A stretch of 64,000 nt of DNA from contig NZ_LMMZ01000001.1 in the NCBI RefSeq assembly GCF_001422885.1, positions 500,565 to 564,564 on the forward strand, read 5' to 3'. Every line of letters starts with the position of its first letter. Position 1 is the stretch's first letter. The DNA comes from Methylobacterium sp. Leaf104 (lineage in GTDB: Bacteria; Pseudomonadota; Alphaproteobacteria; Rhizobiales; Beijerinckiaceae). Position numbers and translations under genes: made by a program. The notes beneath the pieces were generated by a model. The model saw only the letters and a list, made by a program, of their open reading frames with translations. It was not told the DNA's origin and made no database searches. This document shows, one piece after another, positions 47,858 through 57,167 of the stretch.

Positions 47858-48643
47858 TCAGGCCGGCCGCGTGCCGAACCCGATATCGGCGGCCACCGCC
47901 CGGAGCCGCTCCGGCTCCCGCTCCTTCCGCTCCGAGTAGCGGTCGACGAGGTAGTCGGCCCGCGCGCGGGTCAGGAGCGTGAACTTGACCAGTTCCTCGC
48001 AGACATCGACCACCCGGTCGTAGAGCGGACCCGGTCTCATCCGGCCGGCCTCGTCGAATTCCCTGTACGCCATCGGCACCGAGGACTGGTTCGGGATGGT
48101 GATCATCCGCATCCAGCGCCCGAGCACGCGCAGGCCGTTGACCGCGTTGAACGACTGCGAGCCGCCGGAGACCTGCATCACCGCCAGGGTCCGCCCCTGC
48201 GTCGGGCGCACCGAACCCTCCGACAGCGGCAGCCAGTCGATCTGTGCCTTCATTACCCCGGTCATCGCCCCGTGGCGCTCGGGGCTGACCCAGACCTGGC
48301 CCTCGGACCAGACCGAGAGGGCGCGCAAGTCCCGCACCTTGGGATGGTCGGCGGTGGCATCGTCCGGCAGCGGCAGGCCGTGCGCGTGGTAGATCCGCAC
48401 CTCGCCGCCCATCGCCTCCAGCAGGCGCGCCGCCTCGTAGGCCAGGAACCGGCTGAAGGAGCGCTCGCGCAGGGAGCCGTAGAGCAGGAGGAAGCGCGGC
48501 GCGTGGGCGAAGGGCCGCGCCCCCGCGAGATCGCCGGCGGTCGGGACGGCGAAGTGGGGGCCGCTCAGGGCCGGCAGCCCGTCGGCGAAGGGCTGCGGGG
48601 GGTGGTCCAACGGGGAACTGTTCGAGGGAGGGGTCTTGTCCAA
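47858..48643 (-). CDS. arsH: arsenical resistance protein ArsH (NADPH-flavin reductase)
   Basis: 261 aa. Flavodoxin fold with [20 protein letters not shown] (the GSLRxxS FMN-binding loop) and [20 protein letters not shown], both signature ArsH segments, and [16 protein letters not shown]. ArsH oxidises or reduces organoarsenicals and gives resistance in many bacteria. It is divergent from arsR, with a shared operator in the 48-bp gap, and so is likely induced by arsenite. Confidence 0.93.
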   Translation of the reverse strand: MDKTPPSNSSPLDHPPQPFADGLPALSGPHFAVPTAGDLAGARPFAHAPRFLLLYGSLRERSFSRFLAYEAARLLEAMGGEVRIYHAHGLPLPDDATADHPKVRDLRALSVWSEGQVWVSPERHGAMTGVMKAQIDWLPLSEGSVRPTQGRTLAVMQVSGGSQSFNAVNGLRVLGRWMRMITIPNQSSVPMAYREFDEAGRMRPGPLYDRVVDVCEELVKFTLLTRARADYLVDRYSERKEREPERLRAVAADIGFGTRPA

Positions 48644-48661
48644 GGCGCGCCGGTCCTCTAC

Positions 48662-48681
48662 GTTTCAATGATGCTTGAAAC
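48662..48681. promoter_or_regulatory. ArsR operator between arsH and arsR
   Basis: Perfect 7-bp inverted repeat GTTTCAA-N6-TTGAAAC, 10 bp before the arsR ATG and 19 bp before the arsH start. The position between the divergent promoters, and the dyad form, suit ArsR-family binding that represses both units. Confidence 0.8.
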
Positions 48682-48690
48682 ATTGACATC

Positions 48691-49038
48691 ATGATGGACG
48701 AGGGGCAAGCCGTCGCCGCCTTCGCGGCCCTCGGCCAGGAGCACCGCCTGCGCATCGTGCGCCACCTCGTCACCGACGGGCCGGAGGGCCTGGCGGCGGG
48801 GCAGCTCGCCGAGGCGGTCGGCATCTCCGCCACCAACCTGTCGTTCCACCTGAAGGAGCTCAGCCGCGCCGGGCTCGTCGGCGCGCGGCGCGCCGGCCGC
48901 TCGATCCACTACAGCGCCGCCTACCCGAACCTGTCGGCGCTGATCCAGTTCCTGATGCGCGACTGCTGCCAGGGCCGGCCCGAGGTCTGCGCCCCCGCCG
49001 TCGCCGCCCTGTCGGCCTGCTGCCCGGAGACCGCCTGA
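48691..49038 (+). CDS. arsR: ArsR-family arsenic-responsive repressor
   Basis: 115 aa winged helix: GQEHRLRIVRHLVTDGPEGL, DNA-recognition helix SATNLSFHLKELSRAGLVG, and wing RRAGRSIHYS. The classical ELCVCDL metal site of plasmid ArsR is absent. Instead three cysteines are near the C-terminus, C92-C93 and C100 (DCCQGRPEVC), as in the Acidithiobacillus-type ArsR, with more at C110-C111. It binds the divergent operator and releases it with As(III). Its stop overlaps the arsC ATG by one base. Confidence 0.93.
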   Translation: MMDEGQAVAAFAALGQEHRLRIVRHLVTDGPEGLAAGQLAEAVGISATNLSFHLKELSRAGLVGARRAGRSIHYSAAYPNLSALIQFLMRDCCQGRPEVCAPAVAALSACCPETA

Positions 49039-49463
49039 TGGACGTCGTCATCTACCACAACCCGGCCTGCGGCACGTCCCGCAACGCGCTGGGCCTGATC
49101 CGCGCCGCCGGCATCGAGCCGCACGTGGTCGAATACCTGACGTCGCCGCCCACCGGCGCCCTGCTGCGCCGCCTCGCCGAGCGGGCGGGCCTCACCATCC
49201 GGGACCTCCTGCGCGAGAAGGGGACCCCCTACGCCGAACTCGGCCTCGACGACCCGGGCCTCACCGACGACCGGCTCCTCGCGGCCATCGCGGCGCATCC
49301 GATCCTGCTCAACCGTCCCCTGGTCGTGAGCCCCCTCGCCGTCGCCCTGTGCCGCCCCTCCGAGACCGTGCTCGCCCTGCTGCCGCCCCAGCCGGGCGCC
49401 CTCGCCGCGGCGGACGGCGCGCCCGTCGCCGATGCGCAGGGCCGGTCCGTCACGGGGGCCTGA
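49038..49463 (+). CDS. arsC: glutaredoxin-dependent arsenate reductase ArsC
   Basis: 141 aa. YHNPACGTSRNALGLIR holds the catalytic Cys11-region, and later RPLVVSPLAVALCRPSE contains the conserved arginine/proline loop. It reduces arsenate to arsenite using glutathione/glutaredoxin. It starts one base into the arsR stop and is followed after 58 nt by arsB. The tail (AAADGAPVADAQGRSVTGA) is longer than usual. Confidence 0.94.
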   Translation: MDVVIYHNPACGTSRNALGLIRAAGIEPHVVEYLTSPPTGALLRRLAERAGLTIRDLLREKGTPYAELGLDDPGLTDDRLLAAIAAHPILLNRPLVVSPLAVALCRPSETVLALLPPQPGALAAADGAPVADAQGRSVTGA

Positions 49464-49521
49464 TCCGAGCCTTCCACAAGACCCGCGCAAGATCTCGATC
49501 CGACAAGAACAAGAAGAACCG

Positions 49522-50817
49522 ATGCTCGCCCTGGTCATCTTCGTAGTCACCCTGGTCCTCGTCATCTGGCAGCCGCGGGGACTCGGGATCGGCTGGAGCG
49601 CGCTCGCGGGGGCCGCCGTGGCGCTGGCCACCGGCGTCATCCAGCCCGGCGACATCCCGGTGGTCTGGCACATCGTCTGGGACGCGACCTTCACCTTCGT
49701 GGCGCTGATCGTGATCTCGCTCCTCCTCGACGAAGCGGGCTTCTTCCACTGGGGCGCCCTGCACATCGCGCGCTGGGGCGGCGGCCGCGGCCGCCGGCTG
49801 TTCCCGCTGGTGATTCTCCTCGGCGCCGCCATCGCGTCGGTCTTCGCCAATGACGGCGCCGCCCTGCTGCTCACCCCGATCGTGCTGGCGATCCTGGTCA
49901 GGCTCGAATTTCGGCCGGCGTCGGCGATGGCCTTCATCGTCGCCTGCGGCTTCGTGGCCGATTCGACCAGCCTGCCCCTGGTGATCTCGAACCTCGTCAA
50001 CATCGTTTCGGCGAATGTCTTCGCGATATCGTTCGGCCGCTACGCCGCCGTCATGGTGCCGGTGAACCTCGTCTCCCTGGCCGCGACCCTCGCGGTGCTG
50101 TGGCTGTTCTACCGGCGCGACCTCGACACGACCTACGCGGTATACGCGCTGGAATCCCCCCGGCGCGTCATCCGCGACGCCGGGGTCTTCCGCGCGGCCT
50201 TTCCGCTCCTCGCCGTCCTGCTCTGCGCCTACTTCGTCACCGCCCCGTTCGGCGTCCCGGTCTCGGCCGTCACCGGCGCCGGTGCCCTGGTCCTGCTCGC
50301 CCTTGCCGGCCGGAGCGGGGTGATCCCGCTCCGCAAGGTCCTGGCCGGAGCCCCCTGGCAGATCGTGCTGTTCAGCCTCGGCATGTACCTCGTGGTCTAC
50401 GGCCTCAAGAATGCCGGCCTCACCGAGATCCTGGCTCGGGGCCTGGTCCGCCTCGCCGCTGCGGGACCGGTCGCCGCCACGCTCGGGACGGGCGTCGGGG
50501 CCGCCCTGCTGTCCTCCGTGATGAACAACATGCCGAGCGTCCTGGTCGGGGCGCTCGCGATCCAGCAGGCCCCGGACCTGTCACCCCTGACCCGCGAATT
50601 GATGATCTACGCCAACATCATAGGCTGCGATCTCGGCCCGAAGCTGACGCCGATCGGCAGCCTCGCGACCCTGCTCTGGCTGCATGTCCTCGACGCCAAG
50701 GGCCAGCGCATCACCTGGGGCCAGTACCTGAGGGTCGGGCTCGTCCTGACGCCGCCGGTCCTGCTGGCGGCGCTTCTCGCCCTCGCGGCCTGGCTCCCGT
50801 ACCTCGGGACATCCTAG
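49522..50817 (+). CDS. arsB: arsenite efflux pump ArsB
   Basis: 431 aa with about twelve hydrophobic helices (VIFVVTLVLVIWQPRGL; FPLVILLGAAIASVFANDGAA; LPLVISNLVNIVSANVF), including the ANDGAALLLTPI and MNNMPSVLVG blocks of the ArsB family. It expels arsenite from the cytoplasm, using membrane potential. Third gene of arsR-arsC-arsB. The start at MLALVIFV is the first that opens on a helix; a start 30 codons upstream would overlap arsC. Confidence 0.93.
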   Translation: MLALVIFVVTLVLVIWQPRGLGIGWSALAGAAVALATGVIQPGDIPVVWHIVWDATFTFVALIVISLLLDEAGFFHWGALHIARWGGGRGRRLFPLVILLGAAIASVFANDGAALLLTPIVLAILVRLEFRPASAMAFIVACGFVADSTSLPLVISNLVNIVSANVFAISFGRYAAVMVPVNLVSLAATLAVLWLFYRRDLDTTYAVYALESPRRVIRDAGVFRAAFPLLAVLLCAYFVTAPFGVPVSAVTGAGALVLLALAGRSGVIPLRKVLAGAPWQIVLFSLGMYLVVYGLKNAGLTEILARGLVRLAAAGPVAATLGTGVGAALLSSVMNNMPSVLVGALAIQQAPDLSPLTRELMIYANIIGCDLGPKLTPIGSLATLLWLHVLDAKGQRITWGQYLRVGLVLTPPVLLAALLALAAWLPYLGTS

Positions 50818-50891
50818 GGGAGCCTCGGCCTCGCCGTCGCATCCGACCCACGGCTCGGTTCGGCGGCGCCCGGCTTCGGACCTCCGTAAGG

Positions 50892-51272
50892 TCAGCGGTC
50901 GAGGCGGATCGGGAAGCTGAGCTCCGTCGTGCCGGCCGGGGTCAACAGCGGCTTCGGCGGCGGGCTGAAGGGGCCGGCCGCCCTGACCAGCCGCTGCGCC
51001 CGTTGATCGAGATCGGCCACACCCGAACTTCCCTCGACATCCACCCGGTTCACGAAGCCGTCGGCGGCGATCTCGACCCGGACCACCACCGTTCCGATCC
51101 TGCGCCTCCGTGCCGGCGCGGTCCGCCCAGGATCGGCGGCATCGATCTTCGCGATGACGTCCGAGAGCCAGGCCCTCACCTCGGGAGGCGTGCGTTCGCG
51201 CGCCTGCGCCGCCGAGCCGATCAGGAGGGCCGCGCCGAGACCGAACCAGCGGACGAGCGGGCTTGGTCTCAT
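50892..51272 (-). CDS. TonB C-terminal domain protein
   Basis: 126 aa. Signal/anchor segment LVRWFGLGAALLIGSAAQA, a short linker and the TonB C-terminal fold (GTVVVRVEIAADGFVNRVDVEGSSG, then FSPPPKPLL). Periplasmic TonB-like domains contact outer-membrane receptors or act in unrelated periplasmic jobs; the usual proline-rich linker is almost absent, so this is not a canonical TonB. It faces arsB across 74 bp. The start at 51272 is preferred over a 66-codon extension rich in Arg. Confidence 0.82.
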   Translation of the reverse strand: MRPSPLVRWFGLGAALLIGSAAQARERTPPEVRAWLSDVIAKIDAADPGRTAPARRRRIGTVVVRVEIAADGFVNRVDVEGSSGVADLDQRAQRLVRAAGPFSPPPKPLLTPAGTTELSFPIRLDR

Positions 51273-51546
51273 CGGCGAAACTCCCGGTGCAAAAGCAAAC
51301 GACGCAGGGCCGGTGAGCCGCTGCGCCGCTGGTCGTGGCCGCCGAGGGGGCGATGGCGGCCGGCTTTGTGATGCACCCGGATCGACGGTGCGGATGTGCG
51401 CTCGGGCACAGCGGAGCGGGCGAGCGGCGAAAGCGGTGCGCTGGTTGCCGGGGCCGAAGGGCCGCGACATCGCCGCGAGGCGGCAAAACGCTGATCGGCT
51501 TCCTATCTATCGGTCATCGCCACCACGCCTCGATCCGGAGTGAACC

Positions 51547-52065
51547 ATGAGCCATGAACGCGCGGTCCTCGCAGGAGGCTGCTTCTGGGGGATGCAGGAC
51601 CTGATCCGGCGCCAGGAAGGCGTCGTGTCGACCCGTGTCGGCTACACGGGCGGGGACGTTCCGAATGCCACCTATCCTAACCACGGCACCCACGCCGAGG
51701 CCATCGAGATCACCTACGATACCGAGCGGACCAGTTTTCGCCGCATGTTGGAATTTTTCTTCCAGATTCATGATCCGACCACCCTCAATCGTCAGGGCAA
51801 CGATCGCGGTCTGAGCTATCGATCGGCGATATACTACACCGATGACGCGCAGAGGAAGGTCGCGGAAGACACGATCGCCGACGTCGACGCATCCGGCCTC
51901 TGGCCTGGAAAGGTGGTGACCGAAGTGGCGCCTGTCGGTCCCTTCTGGGAGGCCGAGCCCGAACACCAGGACTACCTGGAACGACGCCCCGACGGCTACA
52001 CCTGCCACTTCGTTCGACCGAACTGGCGGCTTCCCGTCCGGGCGAGGGCCACGCAGAGCAGCTGA
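51547..52065 (+). CDS. msrA: peptide-methionine (S)-S-oxide reductase
   Basis: 172 aa. Active site [10 protein letters not shown] with C12, then [23 protein letters not shown] and [16 protein letters not shown], all MsrA signatures. It reduces methionine-S-sulfoxide in oxidised proteins with thioredoxin. No adjacent msrB. The ATG has weak Shine-Dalgarno support. Confidence 0.95.
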   Translation: MSHERAVLAGGCFWGMQDLIRRQEGVVSTRVGYTGGDVPNATYPNHGTHAEAIEITYDTERTSFRRMLEFFFQIHDPTTLNRQGNDRGLSYRSAIYYTDDAQRKVAEDTIADVDASGLWPGKVVTEVAPVGPFWEAEPEHQDYLERRPDGYTCHFVRPNWRLPVRARATQSS

Positions 52066-52139
52066 GGGAAGGTATCCCTACCCCTGTCCGGCTGTGGGCA
52101 CGCCGACGATCGAGACCTCAGGCTGGCTGGTCCGGATCC

Positions 52140-52349
52140 CTATCGCAGGGTTTCGGACTCGCCTGGTTGCAGCGGGCGATCCTGCCCGCCGGGGCCGCCG
52201 AGCGAGACATGTGAGTTCAATCGATCGAGGTGGTCGAACACGTGCTCGAAGGCGCGCGTCACTGCTTGCTCGAAGGACCCATCGCCCTTGCCCATCGCGG
52301 TCTTGAGTCCGTTGATCAGGTCGCGGTGCGTCTCGGTATCGCTCGCCAT
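52140..52349 (-). CDS. small hypothetical protein
   Basis: 69 aa starting MASDTETHRDLINGLKTAMG, with GAGGAGC as a strong Shine-Dalgarno 5 nt before it. The helical N-terminal two-thirds end in a Gly/Pro-rich tail. No recognisable family. The longer frame running into the tRNA is not used. It is downstream of tRNA-Thr on the same strand. Confidence 0.55.
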   Translation of the reverse strand: MASDTETHRDLINGLKTAMGKGDGSFEQAVTRAFEHVFDHLDRLNSHVSLGGPGGQDRPLQPGESETLR

Positions 52350-52540
52350 GGTCGCTCCTCGCGGTCCGGCGGGAGCGCCGGCACGAAGTACCAAGTCCTG
52401 GTCTCGATTGATGTTCCGGCTGCCCTTCGAGCGAGGCTTCCGTCCCGAAGGCCGCGTGACGGCCTTGCCGTAGCCACGAAATCGCCCGACGAAGTACCAC
52501 CTGGACGTCAGCGGATGGGAGCGAATGAAGAAGGGAACGG

Positions 52541-52616
52541 TGGTGCCGCAAGAGGGATTCGAACCCCCGACCCCCTCATTACGAATGAGGTGCTCTACCA
52601 GCTGAGCTATTGCGGC
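52541..52616 (-). tRNA. tRNA-Thr (anticodon CGT)
   Basis: Full cloverleaf on the minus strand. Acceptor stem GCCGCAA / TTGCGGC, anticodon loop TTCGTAA between a five-base stem, T-loop GGTTCGAATCC, discriminator A, and the CCA end encoded. It reads ACG codons. Confidence 0.97.
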
Positions 52617-52830
52617 GCGGTTCCGGGTCGGAGACTCGTGTCCGAGGGGACCGTTCGGGGGAGGGTCATATCGATCACGGCGTCGGATGGCAAGCTTGGA
52701 CCGGCCTCGGTGTGGCGGGAAAAGCGATGCAGCGCGGACACGGTGCCGGGGCATCGTGATGCCCGGAGGTCCGTTTGCTTGACGGCGCGACGGTCGCCCA
52801 TGAAGGATTCAGGGCGTTCCAAGGATTGTC

Positions 52831-53304
52831 ATGTCGCTGCTCGCCCGCCTTCGCGCCTATGCCGCCGAATCCTTCGGCCTCGGAAGCCATGACGCGGTTG
52901 CGGAGGAGGGCGATGAGCGTCTCGCGGCCATCGCCCTCCTCGTGCATGTGGCCCGGGCCGACGGCGTCCTGGCGCCAGAGGAGACCGAACGCCTCGGCCG
53001 CCTGGTGGAAGGTCGTTTCACGCAGAACCGGACCGAGGCCGAGGCCTTGATCGCGCGCGCCGCCGCGTTCGACGCGCAGACCCGCGACATGGCGCAGCTC
53101 GTCGAGATGATCGGCCACGAGGTTGGGCCGGAGCGGCGCGCCCGGCTCCTCGCCATGGCATGGTCCGTGGCCGGTGCCGATGGCAGCGTCCACGAGTTCG
53201 AGGAGGCCCTGGTCGAGCGCCTCGGCGGCCTCTTGGGCCTCGACGAGGCAGCCATCGGCGAAGCCCGGCGCAGCGCAGCCGAGGGACAGAGCGCGCTCGG
53301 CTGA
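52831..53304 (+). CDS. TerB-family tellurite-resistance-type protein
   Basis: 157 aa, helical. TerB-like signature: LAAIALLVHVARADGVLAPEE and LLAMAWSVAGADGSVHEFEE, two acidic metal-binding-like repeats on a helical bundle. These proteins are inner-membrane-associated and linked to tellurite, phage and colicin stress. It leads a three-gene unit with lrgA (13 nt) and lrgB, an unusual partnership. Function with LrgAB is unproven. Confidence 0.85.
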   Translation: MSLLARLRAYAAESFGLGSHDAVAEEGDERLAAIALLVHVARADGVLAPEETERLGRLVEGRFTQNRTEAEALIARAAAFDAQTRDMAQLVEMIGHEVGPERRARLLAMAWSVAGADGSVHEFEEALVERLGGLLGLDEAAIGEARRSAAEGQSALG

Positions 53305-53317
53305 GCACGCCGCCCTG

Positions 53318-53716
53318 ATGATCCTCAGCCTCACCCTGATCCTTCTGGCGCAACTCCTCGGCGAGGCGCTGGCCCGGGCGACCGATCTGCCGATCCCAGG
53401 TCCCTTGATCGGCATGGCGCTGCTGCTGCTGTTCCTGGTCCTGCGGGATCGGGTGCCGCGGTTGGCTGGACGCGTGCTCGCGCCGCCGCTCGTGGACGGC
53501 CGCCTGGAGGGTACCGGCAAAGGGCTGCTCGCCCACCTGTCGCTGATGTTCGTGCCGGCCGGCGCGGGAATCGTCGGGCGCCTCGATGTTCTCGCGGTGC
53601 ACGGCATCGCCCTGGCGCTTGTGGTACTGGTCTCGACCGTCACGACCCTGGCCGCCACGGCGCTGACCTTCGTCGCAGTCTCGCGCTGGCTCGCGAAGCC
53701 GAAAGCCCGGTCATGA
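53318..53716 (+). CDS. lrgA: CidA/LrgA-family membrane protein
   Basis: 132 aa with four hydrophobic helices (LSLTLILLAQLLGEALARA; LIGMALLLLFLVLRD). LrgA/CidA proteins resemble holins and regulate murein hydrolase export and cell lysis or, in other species, pyruvate transport. The block PIPGPLIGMALL is the family signature. The stop overlaps lrgB by 4 nt. ATG at 53318 opens directly on helix one. Confidence 0.88.
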   Translation: MILSLTLILLAQLLGEALARATDLPIPGPLIGMALLLLFLVLRDRVPRLAGRVLAPPLVDGRLEGTGKGLLAHLSLMFVPAGAGIVGRLDVLAVHGIALALVVLVSTVTTLAATALTFVAVSRWLAKPKARS

Positions 53717-54429
53717 CCGGGGATTTCGCCGTCTGGGTCTACCTCTCGCGGACGCCGCTTCTGTGGCTGACCGTGACGCTCCTGGCCTACGTGGTCGCCG
53801 ACCGGATCGCCCAGGCGACCCGACGCCATCCCCTGGCGAACCCGGTCCTGATCGCGATCGCGCTCACCGCCGCCGTCCTCGAACTCACGAAGACCCCCTA
53901 CGCCACCTACTTCGAGGGCGCCCAGTTCGTGCACTTCCTGCTCGGACCGGCCACCGTGGCCCTGGCGATCCCGCTCTATGAGTATCGCGCCACCGTGCTG
54001 CGCTCCCTGGCGCCGATGCTGGCGGCCCTCCTGGTCGGCTCGGTGGTCGCGCTCGCCTCGGCTCTTCTGCTGGGCGAGGCCCTCGGCATCCCACGCGACG
54101 TCATCATCGCACTGGCCCCGAAATCCGTGACCACGGGCGTCGCCATGGGCATCGCCCAGACGCTCGGCGGCGATCCGACGCTGGCCGCCGTCATCGTCAT
54201 GCTCACCGGCATGACCGGCGGCATCCTCGTGACGCCCCTGATGAATGTCCTGCGCATCCGGGACATGCGGGCCCGCGGCTTCGCGGCCGGTCTCGCGGCT
54301 CACGGCGTGGGGACGGCACGCGCCTTTCAAGTGAATGATGTGGCGGGCGCCTTCGCGGGCATCGCCCTCGGATTCAACGCCTTCCTCACCGCGATCCTGG
54401 CACCGATCGCGGTGACGTTCCTGCGCTGA
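53713..54429 (+). CDS. lrgB: LrgB-family membrane protein
   Basis: 238 aa with about seven helices. Signature parts: FEGAQFVHFLLGPATVALA, LAPKSVTTGVAMGIAQTLGGDPTLAAV and AAHGVGTARAF. LrgB works with LrgA; the pair has been called a holin-like control system and a pyruvate uptake system. The ATG lies in the lrgA stop. It faces the SbmA-like ABC gene with a 3-bp gap. Confidence 0.9.
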   Translation: MTGDFAVWVYLSRTPLLWLTVTLLAYVVADRIAQATRRHPLANPVLIAIALTAAVLELTKTPYATYFEGAQFVHFLLGPATVALAIPLYEYRATVLRSLAPMLAALLVGSVVALASALLLGEALGIPRDVIIALAPKSVTTGVAMGIAQTLGGDPTLAAVIVMLTGMTGGILVTPLMNVLRIRDMRARGFAAGLAAHGVGTARAFQVNDVAGAFAGIALGFNAFLTAILAPIAVTFLR

Positions 54430-54432
54430 GGG

Positions 54433-56601
54433 CTACTCGGCGGCGACGGGCGCCGTCACGTCCCGCGGTACGAACCGGCCATCATTGGCTGGCTGCATGT
54501 CGAGGCGCCGGTCGTGCAGGTCGTGCAGGGTCGAGCGGTGGCCGATGGACACGATGGTGGTGCCCGGCAGGCGCTCGCGCAGCATCCTGTAGATCGCGGC
54601 CTCGCTCGGCTCGTCGAGGGCGGCGGTGGACTCGTCGAGGAACAGCCAGTCGGGTTTGGCGAGGACGGCCCGGGCCACGGCCAGCCGCTGCTGCTCGCCG
54701 CCCGAGAGGCGCTGATCCCACGCATCCACCTCGTCGAGGCGGTCGACGAGTGTCGGCAACTGTGCCGCCACGAGGGCGTCGCGGATGGCCTCGTCCGGGA
54801 ACATGTCCGTGGTGTTGGGATAGACGACGGCGCCGCGCAGGGTACCCAACGGGATGTAGGGCCGCTGCGGCAGGACGAGGGCCGACTGCCCCTTGGGCAG
54901 GTCGATCCGGCCCTTGGCGAAGGGCCAGATCCCCGCGATGGCGCGGAACAGGGTCGACTTGCCTGAGCCGGATGGCCCCGTCAGCAGCGTTGCGCCGCCC
55001 TTGGTGATGGTCAGGTTGTCCGCGGCTACGATCTCGCGCCCGTCGGGCAAGCCGAGGCTGAGCTTCGCGGCGGTGACGTCGCCCTTGGTGTCGTTGCCCT
55101 GGAGCAGGCCTTCGCCGGTCCCGCCGATCGCTTCCGCCTTGGTCATGGCCTGCTTGAAAGACGACAGACGGTTCGTGTTGGCGCGGTAGGCCGCGATGGT
55201 GACGTAGGAGTTGATGAAGAACGACAGTGACGACTGCACGCTGCCGAAGGCATCGCCGGTCTGCTGAAACTGTCCGAGCGTGATTTTCTTGAGGAAGTAG
55301 GACGGCGCGGCGAGGATGTAGGGAAACACCACGCTGATCTGGCTGTAGGACAGGGTGAAGCTGCCGAGCTTGATCCGCCGCACGATGATGTCGATGTAGT
55401 TGTCGACGATGGCGTGGAACAGGCTGCCGAGACGCACCGTCTCGGCGCGTTCGCCGCGCAGGAGCGCGATCTGCTCCCCGTAGATGCGGGTGCGGGCGAG
55501 CGAGAAGCGGAAGTCGGCCTCCACTTTCTCCTGGCGGAAGTCGAGTCCGATGAGGGGGCGTCCGATGACGTGCGTCAGCCAGGTGCCGACCACGGCGTAG
55601 CCGACCACCAGCCACACCAGGAAGCCCGGCACGACGGTATCGGTGAAGGGCAGCACGAAATCGCGCGACAGGCCCCACAGGATGACCATGAAGGAGACTA
55701 GGGTCGCGGCCTGCGACAGGAGGCGGATGGAGAGCGTCGTGGTCTGGGAAATGAAGAGGTTGATGTCGCTCTGGATACGCTGATCCGGATTGTCGGCGCT
55801 CTCACCGGTGAAGGGGACGCGGTAATGCGTCCCGGCATCCAGCCAGCGGCCGTAGAAGCTGCGCGTCAGCCAGGTGCGCCACCGGATGTGCAGGGTGGCG
55901 TCGACGAAGGTGTCGAACATGCCGACAACGACCCACACGGTGGCGAGCGGCGCGAACACCCAGACGAGCTGGTACCAGAAGGCGTCGGCGTTGTATTCCT
56001 GCAAGGCGTTGAACAGGTCGCGGAACCAGAAGTTCAGGCGCAGCTGCAGCGCGACCTGCGCAAAGGTGATGAAGATCGACAGGGCAACGAGGCGCTGGCC
56101 GACCTTTCCCTCGGTGCTGCCGAACAGGCGGAACGGACCGATCTCCCGGGTCGGCTTGTCGGTCGTGGCAAAGTAGGGGTCCGCGATCAGCGTGATCGCC
56201 CGGATCGGCTCCAGGTACGAGATCGCCAGGACGATGCCGGCGAACACCACGGCGCCGGTGGCGGCGAAGCTTGGTGGCAGGAGGGCGGCCAGCGTCGGAG
56301 GCAAAAAACCCATGACGGCTAGCTGCTTGGCCCCGGCCAGGAACAGATAGCCGATGCCGTAGACCGAGACGAAGACCTTCAGGTAGGACGAGAGACGGCC
56401 CGACCCGAGCAGGATGCCCGCCATGGCAAGCCCGCTGAGGCTGACGTAGAGGGGAGCGGAAACGCCGGGCAGGAGAAGAAGCGCGAGGGCGAAGAGCGCC
56501 GTGATGGCGGCTTGCAGGCCGAGGCCTGTCCTCAATACGGCCACGCGCGTCTCCCCTCGTCTCTTGGAATCGTCGGGCGCCGAGCCCCGGGGGAGCGCCA
56601 C
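54433..56601 (-). CDS. SbmA/BacA-like ABC transporter, fused permease/ATPase
   Basis: 722 aa. An extra N-terminal hydrophobic part (residues 22-125, about four helices) precedes the SbmA/BacA-type transmembrane domain (WRTWLTRSFYGRWLDAGTHY, DNPDQRIQSDINLF). The ATPase follows: Walker A GPSGSGKST, signature LSGGEQQRLAVARAV, Walker B WLFLDESTAALDE. This is the ABCD/BacA-like family, whose members import peptides or vitamin B12-like compounds or shape very-long-chain fatty acids in lipid A. Cotranscribed after the small secreted protein (78 nt). Confidence 0.85.
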   Translation of the reverse strand: MALPRGSAPDDSKRRGETRVAVLRTGLGLQAAITALFALALLLLPGVSAPLYVSLSGLAMAGILLGSGRLSSYLKVFVSVYGIGYLFLAGAKQLAVMGFLPPTLAALLPPSFAATGAVVFAGIVLAISYLEPIRAITLIADPYFATTDKPTREIGPFRLFGSTEGKVGQRLVALSIFITFAQVALQLRLNFWFRDLFNALQEYNADAFWYQLVWVFAPLATVWVVVGMFDTFVDATLHIRWRTWLTRSFYGRWLDAGTHYRVPFTGESADNPDQRIQSDINLFISQTTTLSIRLLSQAATLVSFMVILWGLSRDFVLPFTDTVVPGFLVWLVVGYAVVGTWLTHVIGRPLIGLDFRQEKVEADFRFSLARTRIYGEQIALLRGERAETVRLGSLFHAIVDNYIDIIVRRIKLGSFTLSYSQISVVFPYILAAPSYFLKKITLGQFQQTGDAFGSVQSSLSFFINSYVTIAAYRANTNRLSSFKQAMTKAEAIGGTGEGLLQGNDTKGDVTAAKLSLGLPDGREIVAADNLTITKGGATLLTGPSGSGKSTLFRAIAGIWPFAKGRIDLPKGQSALVLPQRPYIPLGTLRGAVVYPNTTDMFPDEAIRDALVAAQLPTLVDRLDEVDAWDQRLSGGEQQRLAVARAVLAKPDWLFLDESTAALDEPSEAAIYRMLRERLPGTTIVSIGHRSTLHDLHDRRLDMQPANDGRFVPRDVTAPVAAE

Positions 56602-56679
56602 CGCACCGGCATTGCAGGCGGGTCGTGGCGAGATCGTGGCGCTCTGCTGCGGCGGACTATCCGTGCGCCGCAGGTCTTC

Positions 56680-56988
56680 CTACCAATCCCAGTCACCGAA
56701 TTCCGGCTCACGACATCGATAGCCGATCGGGCATTCCGGATTGTCGCGGGTCGGCACGAAGCGCAGTTCCGCGATTTCGGTGAGACCGCACTGACTGCGG
56801 TCGCGCACGAAGCGTTCGAGGGGGCCACCGGAGCTGATGGCGACGGAGCCGCGGCTCTTCACCAAAGCCATCGCGTCGGCACAGGTCATGCGCTGAGTCA
56901 TCGAGAGGGGGCTCTGGGCACTAGCCGGCGTCGCCAGGGCGGCGCAGATGGCGAGTGCGAGGCGTCTCGTCACGATACTCGGCGCCAC
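56680..56988 (-). CDS. small secreted cysteine-containing protein
   Basis: 102 aa. Signal peptide to about residue 25 (LALAICAALATPASA). The mature part has four cysteines in two pairs (MTCADAMALV, QCGLTEIA and PECPIGYRCREPEF), suggesting two disulfides in the periplasm. No family recognised. It lies just upstream of the SbmA-like gene, same strand, and may work with it, but this is inference. Confidence 0.7.
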   Translation of the reverse strand: MAPSIVTRRLALAICAALATPASAQSPLSMTQRMTCADAMALVKSRGSVAISSGGPLERFVRDRSQCGLTEIAELRFVPTRDNPECPIGYRCREPEFGDWDW

Positions 56989-57167
56989 TTTTCCGTTTCG
57001 ACACGGCCAAGCATGGCAGTTTCCGCGTGGCGCGGAAAGGGGTTGCCGTCCGCTTGCCGCAATCGGGCGCTCTATCCACCGGGATTGCGCCCTCGCCTGG
57101 GCGCTTCACCCAGTGCGCGACCGCCCGAATCCGGACCGGAGCGCCCGAACGGACGAACGTCGAAGCC

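Noticed and set aside
52140..52754. 204-codon frame across the tRNA
   Set aside because: It crosses a complete tRNA-Thr; only the short 3' part from 52349 has a good ribosome site.
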